Assembly (NCBI RefSeq): GCF_002237555.1
Contig: NZ_CP022540.1
Span: forward strand, 2,981,001-3,045,000
DNA length: 64,000 nt
Origin: Antarctobacter heliothermus
GTDB taxonomy: Bacteria > Pseudomonadota > Alphaproteobacteria > Rhodobacterales > Rhodobacteraceae
Reading direction: 5' to 3'
The notes under the pieces were generated by a model. The model was not told the DNA's origin, made no database searches, and saw only the letters and a list, made by a program, of their open reading frames with translations. This document shows, in pieces, positions 1 through 9,201 of this stretch (positions are counted from its first letter, which is position 1; each line of letters opens with the position of its first letter). Position numbers and translations under genes: made by a program.

Positions 1-715
1 GTCGGCCGGACCCGATCGTCGCAGCCACGGCAGAGGCGGTGACCGGGCCGACACCAGGAATAGTCTGCAGGAGTTGAGCCTGTCGGCTGAGGCGCGCCTG
101 AATGCGCAACATGGTTTCGAACCAGCCAAGGCGGTTGTGAAGATCAATCAGCTGTCGGCTGAGGACGCGCAGAACGTCCTGGGCCAGATCGGGCGGTCCC
201 GGCTGCTTGCCGTCGATGATGGACTTGGCGAACTCAATGGCGCGCGCGACGCCCCGAGCGATGGTGATCCCGAACTCCGCTGCAAGGCTCCGGACCATGT
301 TGATCAGCTGCGTCCTCTGACGCACGACGAAGTCACGCGCGCGGTGCAGGGACAGTAGCGCCTGCTGTTCCTTGGACTTGATCTCGACGAACCGCATCGT
401 GGGCCTGGGCCGTGTCACTGCTTCGCAGATTGCTTCGGCGTCGACCGCATCGGACTTGCCGCGCTTCACGTAGGGTTTGACGTACATTGGCGGCATCAGC
501 CTGACGGTGTGGCCGAGTTTCGAAAGCTCCCGCGCCCAATGATGGCTCGAAGCGCAGGCCTCGATGCCGACGAGGCAAGGTGACAGGCGCTGGAAAAACG
601 CCAGAACCTGCGCCCGTCTCAAGGGGCGGTTGAAAGCAACGTCTCCTGTCTCGGTAACTCCGTGGACATGAAAGATGTTCTTGGCCAGGTCGAGGCCGAC
701 GGTGGTAACTTGCAT
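1..715 (-). CDS. IS110-family transposase (3' part beyond window edge)
   Basis: Reading leftward from the ATG at 715, an open frame of 238 codons runs off the left edge without a stop. The N-terminus (MQVTTVGLDLAKN) and the later segments GIEACASSHHWAREL and KRGKSDAVDAEAICEA are the DEDD RuvC-like motifs of IS110-family transposases, with D8, the E of GIEA and the two D of SDAVDAE as candidate metal ligands. The later PGVGPVTA segment is the helix-hairpin-helix-like motif that opens the C-terminal transposase_20 (serine-containing) domain, which is mostly outside the window. Such enzymes recombine the element without terminal-repeat cleavage. No frameshift is visible, so it may be active. A GGAG Shine-Dalgarno lies 8 bases before the ATG. 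Confidence 0.93.
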   Translation of the reverse strand, partial: MQVTTVGLDLAKNIFHVHGVTETGDVAFNRPLRRAQVLAFFQRLSPCLVGIEACASSHHWARELSKLGHTVRLMPPMYVKPYVKRGKSDAVDAEAICEAVTRPRPTMRFVEIKSKEQQALLSLHRARDFVVRQRTQLINMVRSLAAEFGITIARGVARAIEFAKSIIDGKQPGPPDLAQDVLRVLSRQLIDLHNRLGWFETMLRIQARLSRQAQLLQTIPGVGPVTASAVAATIGSGR

Positions 716-986
716 GGGGTGGCTCCTCTCGATCGCAGATTCTGACACCTGCAGTATGGCGCATTGCGACGCCGGGAGCGGGAGCCATCCACCCCATCTG
801 CTACGACGGGCCGTACCGCAGCATGTTGACTGGGTGGCGAAGGTCCGCAATGGACCGCTCTCGTCTCTGAGGTCAAATTGCCGACGGACCCCTGGAAAGC
901 CGATCATTCCCATTACCGACATTCATCAACGTTGGAGTATATGCGGGCCGGAGGTCCCGTTGCCGCTCGCCGCCCCCTGCCAACAA
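714..986 (-). mobile_element. Non-coding upstream end of the IS110 element
   Basis: No convincing gene lies between the transposase start and the terminator at 987. In IS110-subgroup elements this upstream end carries the bridge RNA that pairs with target and donor DNA. Here 714-726 (which includes the transposase start codon and Shine-Dalgarno) is the inverted complement of 781-797 apart from a 4-base bulge, so a transcript would fold over the ribosome-binding site. The true outer end of the element cannot be placed from this sequence alone; the bridge RNA is inferred from family knowledge. Confidence 0.4.
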
Positions 987-1018
987 AAGGACCGGCCCCT
1001 TTGCAGGGGCCGGTCCTT
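987..1018 (-). terminator. Rho-independent terminator of the vWA gene
   Basis: A perfect 13-bp inverted repeat (987-999 with 1006-1018, 6-base loop), very GC-rich and followed on the minus strand by TTTTGTTGG, lies 17 bases beyond the stop codon of the vWA gene. Confidence 0.8.
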
Positions 1019-1034
1019 GTCGCCGTAGCGGACC

Positions 1035-3230
1035 TTATTGCGGCTCGTAGGTCAGTTCGATCGGCCTGCGCGCCAGCACCTTTTTGTCCTTGGCCATGAC
1101 ATAGCGCAGTTCGTACTTGCCCGGACCCTCTGGCAGTTTCAGCACCATCGGGCTGTCCTCGGACGTGTATTTGTAGACGCTGTAGTCTTTGTCCGGGTCA
1201 CCCTCACGGGCGAGGCTGATGAAGTCGCCTTTGAAATCCGGTCCGTCCCAAGTGACGCCCAGTACGGTGCCTGCGGGGATCTTGTCCGGGGCATCGATGC
1301 TGGCGGCGACCTCTGTCAGGGTGATCTGCGTCGTGCCAAGGATCGACCTGCCTTCGCTGGCGGCCACATAGCGGATCTCATAGGTGCCGGGCTCTGGCGG
1401 CATTTGCAGCAGCAGCGGCGTGCCTTCGCGGACGTAGGTATAGGCGTGGTACTTGTCGGCGGGCATATCGGCGTCGGCCACGGTGATGAAATCGGGTTTG
1501 TAGCCGGGGCCGTCCCACGTCACCAGAACCGGGGCCCCGGCGCGCGCCTCTGCCACCACGTCCAGCGTGGCGCTGACGCTGCTGACCTCTACCGTGGTCG
1601 AGGCCAGAACCGTCTTGCCCTGCGCCATGACATAGCGGACCTCATAGGTGCCGGGATCGGCGGGCATGGTCAGGTCCAGCGGCGTGCCCTCACGCGTGTA
1701 GGTATAGGTCTCATAGCCCGCGTCGTCGGGTTTGGAGACGGTGAGATAATCGCCTTTGTAATCCGGGCCGGTCCAGCCGATGGGGATGGCCGCGCCTGCG
1801 GGGGCGGTGTCCGGAACATCCAGCGTGGCGGTCACATCGCTGACGGTGATGGCGCGGGTGGCCAGCACGGTTTTGTCCTGCGCCATGATGTAGCGCAGCT
1901 CGTAGCTGCCCGCTTCTGGTGGCATCACCAGTTCTGCCGGGTCGCCGTCGCGGGTGTAGCGATAGTTGACGTAGCCGGTTTCATCCAGTTTGGACACGGC
2001 AACGTAGTCACCTTTGTAATCCGGGCCGGTCCATGTCACCGGCAGGGTTGCGCCGACGGGCGCCGTGTCGGCGGCGTCCAGCGTGGCCTGCGCCTCTGTC
2101 ACGGTGATGGGTTGGGAGGCCAGCGTGACCTTGCCGTCCGCCATGATGTAGCGCAGTTCGTAGCTGCCCGCTTCTGGTGGCATCACCAGCGCGCCGGGGG
2201 TGCCGTCGCGGGTATAGACGTAATTGACATAGCCCTTGTCGTCGGGTTTCGCGACAGACAGGTAATCGCCCTTGGCGTCCGGTCCGGTCCAGTCTGCCTG
2301 AATGGTGGAACCGGCCACAGCCGAGGCGGGACCGCTGACAGAGGCATCGGGCAGCGAGCTGGGCAGTTCCAGCGTCACGGTCTGGCCTGCGTCCACCACG
2401 GTAAAGGTTTTCTCGACGCTGGCCTCATCATCTGGGCGCAGCACGGACACGGTATAGGTGCCGGCCATCAGGTCGCGGGAAAAGCTGGCGTTGCGTTCCA
2501 GATCGACAACCAGCTCTTCGCCCTGTTTGACGTCCCAGATCAGCGGGGTTTCGATCCGTCCGCCGTTTGCGCCATCGGTGGCGACGAACAGCGTCGGATA
2601 GACCGGCTGCGCCTGCGTGACCTGACCCAGCGCCTGACCCAGTTCGGTGGCGTTGGCAGCCAGCAAGAATTGCCCGCCGGTTTCATCCGCAAGGCACTGC
2701 ATCTGGCGGCGCGCCTCCGGGTCGCTGACGTCAAAGCCGACCACATGTACGGTAAGTTGTGCGCCAGCCTCTTCCAGTGCGCGGGCGGCGGCGCAGGGGT
2801 CTGGGTTGCAGGTCTCGATCCCGTCGGAGACGAGGATCACGGTGGCGGGGTCTTCGGTGTATTTCAGCGCCGTGGCGGCGGCGACAACGGCATCGGTCAT
2901 CGGTGTCTTGCCGCGCGGGCGCAGTTGATTCACCGCAGCGCCGATGGCGTCGCGGCTGGCCGCACCGGGCAGGACCAGCGTTTCGATGTCGGTGCAGTCG
3001 CCCTTGGTGCGGTGGCCATAGGCGGTCAGGCCGATGGATTGCGTCTGGGGCAGGGTACGCAGCAGATCGCCGACCACGCCCTGCGCGATCTCGATCTTGG
3101 TGACTCCGTCGATTTGCCCCCACATGGAGCCTGACGCATCCAGCACGAGGATGGAGTTCACGTCCTCCTGCGCCGTGGCAAGGCCGGGCAGTACACAAAG
3201 CGCCAATGCGGCGCGGCGAAACCGTGTCAT
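1035..3230 (-). CDS. Secreted von Willebrand factor A protein with five Ig-like repeats
   Basis: 731 residues from the ATG at 3230, which has a GGGGGA ribosome site; an in-frame upstream extension to 3377 lacks one. Residues 1-20 form a Sec signal peptide ending ATA-Q. A vWA domain follows, with the MIDAS metal site DASGS at 31-35 and CNPDPCAAA later. From about residue 305 to the end there are five tandem repeats of about 85 residues, each with a core like W-T-G-P-D-x-K-G-D-Y and ending G-S/T-Y-E-L/V-R-Y. Probably an envelope or extracellular protein with metal-dependent ligand binding; the partner is unknown. The first three repeats are nearly identical, implying recent internal duplication. 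Confidence 0.88.
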   Translation of the reverse strand: MTRFRRAALALCVLPGLATAQEDVNSILVLDASGSMWGQIDGVTKIEIAQGVVGDLLRTLPQTQSIGLTAYGHRTKGDCTDIETLVLPGAASRDAIGAAVNQLRPRGKTPMTDAVVAAATALKYTEDPATVILVSDGIETCNPDPCAAARALEEAGAQLTVHVVGFDVSDPEARRQMQCLADETGGQFLLAANATELGQALGQVTQAQPVYPTLFVATDGANGGRIETPLIWDVKQGEELVVDLERNASFSRDLMAGTYTVSVLRPDDEASVEKTFTVVDAGQTVTLELPSSLPDASVSGPASAVAGSTIQADWTGPDAKGDYLSVAKPDDKGYVNYVYTRDGTPGALVMPPEAGSYELRYIMADGKVTLASQPITVTEAQATLDAADTAPVGATLPVTWTGPDYKGDYVAVSKLDETGYVNYRYTRDGDPAELVMPPEAGSYELRYIMAQDKTVLATRAITVSDVTATLDVPDTAPAGAAIPIGWTGPDYKGDYLTVSKPDDAGYETYTYTREGTPLDLTMPADPGTYEVRYVMAQGKTVLASTTVEVSSVSATLDVVAEARAGAPVLVTWDGPGYKPDFITVADADMPADKYHAYTYVREGTPLLLQMPPEPGTYEIRYVAASEGRSILGTTQITLTEVAASIDAPDKIPAGTVLGVTWDGPDFKGDFISLAREGDPDKDYSVYKYTSEDSPMVLKLPEGPGKYELRYVMAKDKKVLARRPIELTYEPQ

Positions 3231-3371
3231 GGAAATCCCCCTTTGGCGGTAATGCGCACAGCCTGCACCCTGTGTCGCGTTGGGGCAAGGAATGGTTTCC
3301 CTGACTGTTGCGGTGCATTTCCGACGGTCTTTGCGGCACGAGACCGCCGCTTTGTGGGTCGTCACCGGAAT

Positions 3372-3386
3372 GTTCACACTTCGTTC
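3372..3386. promoter_or_regulatory. SOS (LexA) box upstream of uvrA
   Basis: GTTCACACTTCGTTC is an exact match to the alphaproteobacterial LexA site GTTC-N7-GTTC. It lies about 70 bases before the uvrA start, and uvrA is a classical SOS gene, so LexA repression is likely. Confidence 0.8.
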
Positions 3387-3455
3387 ACGCTTTTCGATTG
3401 GCGAAGGCGGGGAATCCCCCTATGTACACTCGGGTTGCAATACCGGGGGTCAGAC

Positions 3456-6314
3456 ATGCCGGAACTCAAGAAGATCGAGGTGCGCGGCGCGCGCGAGCAC
3501 AACCTGAAGTCCATCGACGTGGACATCCCGCGCGACGAACTGGTTGTGATCACCGGGCTGTCCGGGTCGGGCAAGTCCTCGTTGGCGTTCGACACGATCT
3601 ATGCCGAGGGCCAGCGCCGCTATGTCGAGTCGCTGAGCGCCTATGCGCGGCAATTCCTCGACATGATGGAAAAGCCGGATGTGGATCACATCAGCGGTCT
3701 GTCTCCCGCGATTTCCATTGAGCAGAAAACGACGTCGAAGAACCCGCGCTCGACCGTTGGCACGGTGACCGAGATTTACGACTACATGCGCCTGCTGTTT
3801 GCGCGTGTTGGCACGCCCTATAGCCCCGCCACCGGCCTGCCGATCGAGGCGCAGCAGGTGCAGGACATGGTCGACCGGGTCATGACCATGGAGGACGGCA
3901 CGCGCGGCTATCTGCTGGCCCCCATCGTGCGCGACCGCAAAGGCGAATACCGCAAGGAATTCCTTGAGTTGCGCAAGCAGGGGTTCCAGCGGGTCAAGGT
4001 GAACGGCGCGTTCCACGAACTCGACGATCCGCCGGTGCTGGACAAGAAGTTCCGCCATGACATCGACGTGGTCGTCGACCGGATCGTGGTGCGCGAGGGC
4101 ATGGAAACCCGTCTGGCGGATTCGTTTCGTACCGCGCTGGATCTGGCCGATGGCATCGCCGTGCTGGAAACCGCGCCGAAAGAGGGCGACCCGGAGCGGA
4201 TCACCTTTTCCGAGAATTTTGCCTGTCCGGTCAGCGGATTTACCATCCCGGAAATCGAACCCCGGCTGTTTTCGTTCAATGCGCCCTTCGGGGCCTGCCC
4301 GGTCTGCGACGGGCTGGGCAAGGAGCTGTTCTTTGACGAACGCCTTGTGGTGCCGGACCAGACGCTGAAGATCAGCGATGGCGCGCTGGCGCCGTGGCGC
4401 AAGGGCAAGTCGCCCTATTTCCTGCAAACCATCGAAGCCATCGCCAAACATTACGAATTTGACAAAAAGGCGCGCTGGAAAGACTTGCCCGCCCATGTGC
4501 ATCAGGTGTTCCTGTACGGGTCTGGCGATGAGGAAATCCAGTTCCGCTATGACGAAGGCGGACGCATCTATCAGGTCAGCCGCGTGTTTGAGGGGGTGAT
4601 CCCCAACATGGAACGCCGCTATCGCGAGACCGACAGCAACTGGATCCGAGAAGAGTTCGAACGCTATCAGAACAACCGGCCCTGTGGCACCTGCGGCGGT
4701 TATCGCCTGCGGGAAGAGGCGTTGGCGGTCAAGATCGCCGATCTGCATGTGGGTCAGGTGGTCGAAATGTCGATCAAACAGGCGTTCGACTGGTGCGAAA
4801 CCGTGCCCGCCAGCCTGACCAAGCAGAAGAACGAAATCGCCCGCGCCATTCTCAAGGAAATCCGTGAGCGGCTGGGGTTCCTGAACAATGTCGGGCTTGA
4901 GTATCTCACGCTTAGCCGGTCTTCCGGCACGCTGTCCGGTGGTGAGAGCCAGCGTATCCGGCTGGCCAGCCAGATTGGCTCTGGCCTGACCGGGGTGTTG
5001 TATGTGCTGGATGAGCCGTCGATCGGTCTGCACCAGCGGGACAATTCACGCCTGCTGGATACGCTGAAAAACCTGCGCGATCAGGGCAATACGGTGATCG
5101 TGGTCGAACACGACGAAGAGGCGATCCGCGAGGCGGATTACGTCTTTGATATTGGCCCCGGTGCCGGGGTGCATGGCGGGCAAGTGGTGGCCAAAGGCAC
5201 GCCCGAAGAGATCCAGAACGACCCGGCCAGCCTGACCGGGCAGTACCTGTCAGGCGCGCGTGAAATTGCGGTGCCTGCGGAGCGGCGCAAAGGGAACCGC
5301 AAGAAACTCAAGGTGGTAAAGGCCACGGGCAACAACCTCAAAGAGGTGACCGCGGAGTTCCCACTGGGCAAGTTTGTCTGCGTGACCGGCGTGTCCGGCG
5401 GCGGTAAGTCGACACTGACGATTGAGACGCTGTTCAAGACTGCCAGCATGGCCCTGAATGGTGCCCGCCAGACGCCTGCGCCCTGCGAGACGATCAAGGG
5501 GCTGGAGCATCTGGACAAGGTGATCGACATCGACCAGCGGCCCATCGGGCGGACTCCGCGGTCTAATCCGGCGACGTACACCGGGGCCTTTACCCCAATC
5601 CGTGATTGGTTCGCCGGGCTGCCAGAGGCCAAGGCGCGTGGCTATAAACCGGGGCGGTTTTCGTTCAACGTCAAGGGGGGGCGCTGTGAGGCCTGTCAGG
5701 GGGATGGTGTCATCAAGATCGAGATGCACTTTTTGCCGGATGTCTATGTCACCTGTGAGACCTGCAAAGGCGCGCGGTACAACCGCGAGACATTGGAAAT
5801 TCTGTTCAAGGGCAAGAGCATAGCTGGCGTTCTTGATATGACCGTTGAGGACGCGCAGGAGTTTTTCAAGGCGGTGCCGTCAATCCGGGACAAGATGGAT
5901 GCGCTGGCACGCGTCGGTCTTGGCTATATCAAGGTTGGCCAACAGGCGACGACCCTGTCAGGCGGTGAGGCGCAGCGGGTCAAGCTGTCCAAGGAACTGG
6001 CCAAACGGTCCACGGGCCGCACGCTATATATTCTGGATGAACCGACCACGGGCCTGCATTTTGAAGACGTGCGCAAGCTGTTGGAAGTGCTGCACGAACT
6101 GGTCGAAGGCGGCAACACGGTTGTGGTGATTGAACACAATCTGGACGTGGTGAAAACCGCCGACTGGATCATCGACATCGGCCCCGAGGGCGGCGATGGC
6201 GGCGGTCAGATCGTGGCCGAAGGGACGCCGGAACAGGTGGCCGAGGTCGAGGCGTCACACACCGGTCGGTATCTCAAACCGATGTTGCAGCCGCGCAAGG
6301 TGGCGGCGGAATAA
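3456..6314 (+). CDS. uvrA: Excinuclease ABC subunit A
   Basis: 952 residues, the usual UvrA length, from ATG 3456 ([17 protein letters not shown], the conserved UvrA start; the upstream in-frame extension is not conserved-looking). It is the DNA-damage recognition ATPase of nucleotide excision repair, acting as a dimer with UvrB. Two ABC modules are visible: Walker A GLSGSGKS at residues 34-41 and GVSGGGKS near residue 650, each with an LSGGE signature (TLSGGESQR and TLSGGEAQR). Zinc-binding pairs are also present: CPVC, CGTC, CEAC and CETC. An SOS box lies 70 bases upstream. Confidence 0.98.
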   Translation: MPELKKIEVRGAREHNLKSIDVDIPRDELVVITGLSGSGKSSLAFDTIYAEGQRRYVESLSAYARQFLDMMEKPDVDHISGLSPAISIEQKTTSKNPRSTVGTVTEIYDYMRLLFARVGTPYSPATGLPIEAQQVQDMVDRVMTMEDGTRGYLLAPIVRDRKGEYRKEFLELRKQGFQRVKVNGAFHELDDPPVLDKKFRHDIDVVVDRIVVREGMETRLADSFRTALDLADGIAVLETAPKEGDPERITFSENFACPVSGFTIPEIEPRLFSFNAPFGACPVCDGLGKELFFDERLVVPDQTLKISDGALAPWRKGKSPYFLQTIEAIAKHYEFDKKARWKDLPAHVHQVFLYGSGDEEIQFRYDEGGRIYQVSRVFEGVIPNMERRYRETDSNWIREEFERYQNNRPCGTCGGYRLREEALAVKIADLHVGQVVEMSIKQAFDWCETVPASLTKQKNEIARAILKEIRERLGFLNNVGLEYLTLSRSSGTLSGGESQRIRLASQIGSGLTGVLYVLDEPSIGLHQRDNSRLLDTLKNLRDQGNTVIVVEHDEEAIREADYVFDIGPGAGVHGGQVVAKGTPEEIQNDPASLTGQYLSGAREIAVPAERRKGNRKKLKVVKATGNNLKEVTAEFPLGKFVCVTGVSGGGKSTLTIETLFKTASMALNGARQTPAPCETIKGLEHLDKVIDIDQRPIGRTPRSNPATYTGAFTPIRDWFAGLPEAKARGYKPGRFSFNVKGGRCEACQGDGVIKIEMHFLPDVYVTCETCKGARYNRETLEILFKGKSIAGVLDMTVEDAQEFFKAVPSIRDKMDALARVGLGYIKVGQQATTLSGGEAQRVKLSKELAKRSTGRTLYILDEPTTGLHFEDVRKLLEVLHELVEGGNTVVVIEHNLDVVKTADWIIDIGPEGGDGGGQIVAEGTPEQVAEVEASHTGRYLKPMLQPRKVAAE

Positions 6315-6364
6315 CGTCTGACGTTGGCGCGCGGGGCCCAGTGAGGGCCCCGCCGCTGGCAAGC

Positions 6365-6568
6365 TCAGGATTTGAGCTTGCAGGTGTTGATGCCCAGCAG
6401 GGCGTAGGGCGGGCAGGTGCCCAGTGCGGCGGTGGCCAGCATCACGATGCCCACAACCAGCAACAGCCAAGACCAGCTGCCCGAGACCGTGAAAAAGGCG
6501 ATGATCGCCACGATGCCGATTATGGCGCGGATGATGCGGTCCGATTGACCGACGTTCTTTGCAAACAT
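6365..6568 (-). CDS. DUF2892 family small inner-membrane protein
   Basis: 67 residues from ATG 6568, chosen because GGAGG lies 8 bases upstream; a longer in-frame start to 6742 has no such site. The sequence MFAKNVGQSDRIIR, two hydrophobic helices around residues 14-30 and 34-50, and a C-terminal CPPYALLGINTC are typical of the YgaP/DUF2892 membrane family. Two cysteines near the C-terminus (CPP and NTC) are conserved in the family. The function is not established. It is convergent with uvrA. Confidence 0.85.
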   Translation of the reverse strand: MFAKNVGQSDRIIRAIIGIVAIIAFFTVSGSWSWLLLVVGIVMLATAALGTCPPYALLGINTCKLKS

Positions 6569-6656
6569 GAGTGCCTCCGGGGGAGATGGTTGATCCTGAC
6601 GATTAACTATCATCGCATCATGCTTTTCGCATATGATCTGGATCAACCAACCCGGC

Positions 6657-7073
6657 TCAGTTGCTGAGTTGTGCGAGGGCCCCGATGATGTTGAGAACCG
6701 CCCGGGTGTCCGGGTCAATCTGGTAAACCTCTTTCTCGACAATCACATAGGTGCGGTCTTTGCGCAGGCCGTAGCGTCCGGGGTTTTTGAGGATCGTGTG
6801 ATTGGTCGCTAGGCGTTCCCCTTTGCGAATTTTCACGGTCTGTTTGTGGGTCTGTTTGTGGGTTTGTTTTTGCTCCTGCTTTTGCTTTTGCACCTGTTTC
6901 TGGTGCTGCTGCTGGCCGGGTTTCTTGTCCTGCGCCTTGTGCTGGATCGGTGCTGCACAGGCGTCGGAATGTTTCGATTTTCCGGGTGTGCAGCGGTCTG
7001 CCAACGCGGGGCTGGCAAGGGAGGCGGACAGCAGGCCGGTGCTGAGGAGCAAAGTGAGTGTCTTGAGGTTCAT
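6657..7073 (-). CDS. Secreted Lys/Gln-rich protein with RcnB-like C-terminus
   Basis: 138 residues with a clear signal peptide (residues 1-25, ending SPALA). The mature protein has a low-complexity K/Q/H stretch at about 50-85 made of short KQ, KQTH and QKQ repeats, then a folded C-terminal part (GRYGLRKDRTYVIVEKEVYQ) that resembles periplasmic RcnB-family proteins, whose E. coli member affects nickel/cobalt homeostasis. The family match is by pattern only. Relatives in this position are often misnamed excinuclease because they lie near uvrA; nothing here supports that. Confidence 0.7.
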   Translation of the reverse strand: MNLKTLTLLLSTGLLSASLASPALADRCTPGKSKHSDACAAPIQHKAQDKKPGQQQHQKQVQKQKQEQKQTHKQTHKQTVKIRKGERLATNHTILKNPGRYGLRKDRTYVIVEKEVYQIDPDTRAVLNIIGALAQLSN

Positions 7074-7174
7074 TGCGGATCTCCGGGGTGTGTGCGTTGT
7101 CTATATGAAACGCACCAGCCCGGAGTTCCGTCGGAAATACTGAATGGTTCGGGCGGAAAGCCGCCAATGACCTG

Positions 7175-9085
7175 TCAGCCGCGCCCGCGTTTTTCGAAAC
7201 GCGGCAGCATGGCAGAGAAATCCCGTCCCTTGCCGTCTTCGTCTTCGACGAACTGTTTGTAGAGCTCCATCGCGGCCTGACCCAACGGCGTGTCGGCATC
7301 CGCATCCGTTGCGGCCTGTTGGCTCAGGCGCAGGTCCTTGAGCATCAGGTCGGCGGCGAAACCGGGCTGATAATCGTTGTCAGCGGGACTTTTGGGGCCG
7401 ACGCCGGGGGCCGGGCAATAGGCGTTCATTGACCACGAATAGCCCGAGGAGGTGGAGACCACGTCAAACATCGCCTCGCGCGACAGGCCCAGTTTGTCGG
7501 CAAGGGCAAAGGCCTCACAGGTGGCGATCATGGTCACACCCAGGATCATGTTGTTGCAGATCTTGGCGGCCTGACCGTTGCCGGACGGACCGCAATGCAC
7601 CGCCTTTTGGCCCATGATATCGAACAGCGGCAGGGCGCGGGCAAAGGCGGCGTCCGAGCCGCCCACCATAAAGGTCAGGGTGCCGCCTGCGGCACCACCG
7701 ACGCCGCCCGAGACCGGCGCATCCAGCGCCTCGACACCTTTGGCTGTGGCCTCTTCGGCGACCATGCGGGCAGAGGCCACATCGACGGTAGAGCAATCAA
7801 GATGGATGGCGTCCTTGTCCATCGCTGGCAGGATCTCTGCCGCGACAGATTTGAGGATCTCGCCGTTGGGCAGCATGGTGATGACGATCTCTGATCCCTG
7901 TGCTGCCTCCGCCGCGCTGCTGACCTGTGTCACGCCCTCTGCCTGCGCGCCGGCCACGTCAAAGCCTTTGACGCTGTGGCCTGCCTTGGCGAGGTTGGCG
8001 GCCATGGGGGCGCCCATGTTGCCCAGTCCGATAAAGCCGATCTGCATGGTGTTCTCCTTGAAATCGAGGCTGTCCTTGCCCAGCGGCATCAGCATCTTGG
8101 CGACGTCGATCAGGGGAACCTGATCCAGCGCGTGACGCCACTTGGGCGATTTGTCCTTGTCGATGATGGCCGCGCGGATGCCTTCGAGGAAGTCCCCGTG
8201 TTCCATGATCCGGTGGCTGACACGGTATTCCAGTTCCAGCGCCTTGCGGATGCTGAGCGAAGGCGTCCGCAGCCGGTGGATCATCTCCAGCGTGACGGCC
8301 ATGGACAGGGGGGCGTTGCGCGACATGGATTTCAGCGCCTTCTGCGCGATCTCGCTGTCGCTGTTGCGCAGGGTGTTGAGCACGTCGCGCAGCGCCTCAC
8401 CGCCGAAAAGCGCGTCGATTTCGGGCTGCTGCGCGGCCAGTGGGCTATCCGGCGGTGTGGGTGCGACGCCAAGCGCGGCGATGTCTCCGGTGTCGATCAG
8501 CGCCTGTTTCAGCGCGGGCCAGTCGGCCTGCGGGTGAAAGCGGTCGGCAAAGCCCGCGTGGATCGCGTCGCCAGGACCCATGCGCGCGGCGGTAAGCCCG
8601 AGGTATTCGCCCAGCCGCCCCGGCGCGCGGGCGAGAACATAGGTGCCACCGACGTCGGGCACAAAGCCGATGCCGACCTCTGGCATGGAAATCTGGGTGG
8701 TCTCACCGACGATGCGGTGCGAGCAATGCCCGCCAAGGCCCACGCCGCCGCCCATGACAAAGCCGTGCAGGAAGCTGACGATGGGTTTGGGGTATTCCGC
8801 CAGCTTGGCGTTCATGCGGTATTCGTCGCGCCAAAAGCGGCGGCCATAGTCGAGGTCGCCCGCCGTGCCGGTGCGGTACATCTCGGCGATGTCGCCGCCT
8901 GCGCAAAAGGCGCGGTCGCCGTCTGCGTCGAGGATCACCAGTGCGATGGCATCATCGCTGGCCCAGGCGTCCAGCGCCTTTTCCGCAGCCAGACACATGT
9001 CCCATGTGAGCGCGTTGAGCGCCTTGGGCCGGGTCAGCGTGATGTGGCCAGCGTGGCCTTGGGTGCGGATCTGGATATCGGTCAT
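7175..9085 (-). CDS. Fused 3-hydroxyisobutyryl-CoA hydrolase / 3-hydroxyisobutyrate dehydrogenase
   Basis: One uninterrupted frame of 636 residues from ATG 9085. Residues 1-346 are a crotonase-fold 3-hydroxyisobutyryl-CoA hydrolase (oxyanion-hole segments FCAGGDI and MGGGVGLGGH, catalytic-region SMPEVGIGFVPDVGG). From residue 347 (ATG at 8047) follows a complete 290-residue 3-hydroxyisobutyrate dehydrogenase (MmsB): NAD site GFIGLGNMG, PVSGGVGGA, and GNGQAAKICNN with the catalytic Lys. The two catalyse consecutive steps of valine degradation. No stop separates them, yet AAGGAG sits 6 bases before the internal ATG, so MmsB may also be made separately. The usual arrangement is two adjacent genes; a lost stop codon or sequencing error would give the same picture. 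Confidence 0.9.
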   Translation of the reverse strand: MTDIQIRTQGHAGHITLTRPKALNALTWDMCLAAEKALDAWASDDAIALVILDADGDRAFCAGGDIAEMYRTGTAGDLDYGRRFWRDEYRMNAKLAEYPKPIVSFLHGFVMGGGVGLGGHCSHRIVGETTQISMPEVGIGFVPDVGGTYVLARAPGRLGEYLGLTAARMGPGDAIHAGFADRFHPQADWPALKQALIDTGDIAALGVAPTPPDSPLAAQQPEIDALFGGEALRDVLNTLRNSDSEIAQKALKSMSRNAPLSMAVTLEMIHRLRTPSLSIRKALELEYRVSHRIMEHGDFLEGIRAAIIDKDKSPKWRHALDQVPLIDVAKMLMPLGKDSLDFKENTMQIGFIGLGNMGAPMAANLAKAGHSVKGFDVAGAQAEGVTQVSSAAEAAQGSEIVITMLPNGEILKSVAAEILPAMDKDAIHLDCSTVDVASARMVAEEATAKGVEALDAPVSGGVGGAAGGTLTFMVGGSDAAFARALPLFDIMGQKAVHCGPSGNGQAAKICNNMILGVTMIATCEAFALADKLGLSREAMFDVVSTSSGYSWSMNAYCPAPGVGPKSPADNDYQPGFAADLMLKDLRLSQQAATDADADTPLGQAAMELYKQFVEDEDGKGRDFSAMLPRFEKRGRG

Positions 9086-9110
9086 GGTGTGGCCTGTCTT
9101 GAGGGGGGCA

Positions 9111-9176
9111 GGGGGCTGTCTGCCCCCTCTGGACCTTTGGTCCATTCACCCCCGAGGATATTTTAGGACAGAAGAA
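9111..9176 (+). repeat. Dispersed intergenic hairpin repeat, copy A
   Basis: GGGGGC-loop-GCCCCC (9111-9127) followed by CCCCCGAGGATATTTTAGG and ACAGAAGAA. The same arrangement recurs at 45621-45669 and 50146-50206. It sits between the acyl-CoA dehydrogenase stop and the fused hydrolase start. Function unknown; the hairpin plus T-run could end transcription rightward. Confidence 0.65.
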
Positions 9177-9201
9177 ACCCCGGGCGCGGCGCGTTGCGAG
9201 G

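Noticed and set aside
333..797. Open frame of 154 codons on the minus strand
   Set aside because: It is a shadow of the IS110 transposase in another frame; the real frame starts at 715 and continues past the left edge.
1038..3134. 698-codon plus-strand frame opposite the vWA gene
   Set aside because: Antisense shadow; composition is histidine/arginine-rich with no motif, typical of GC-rich genes read backward.
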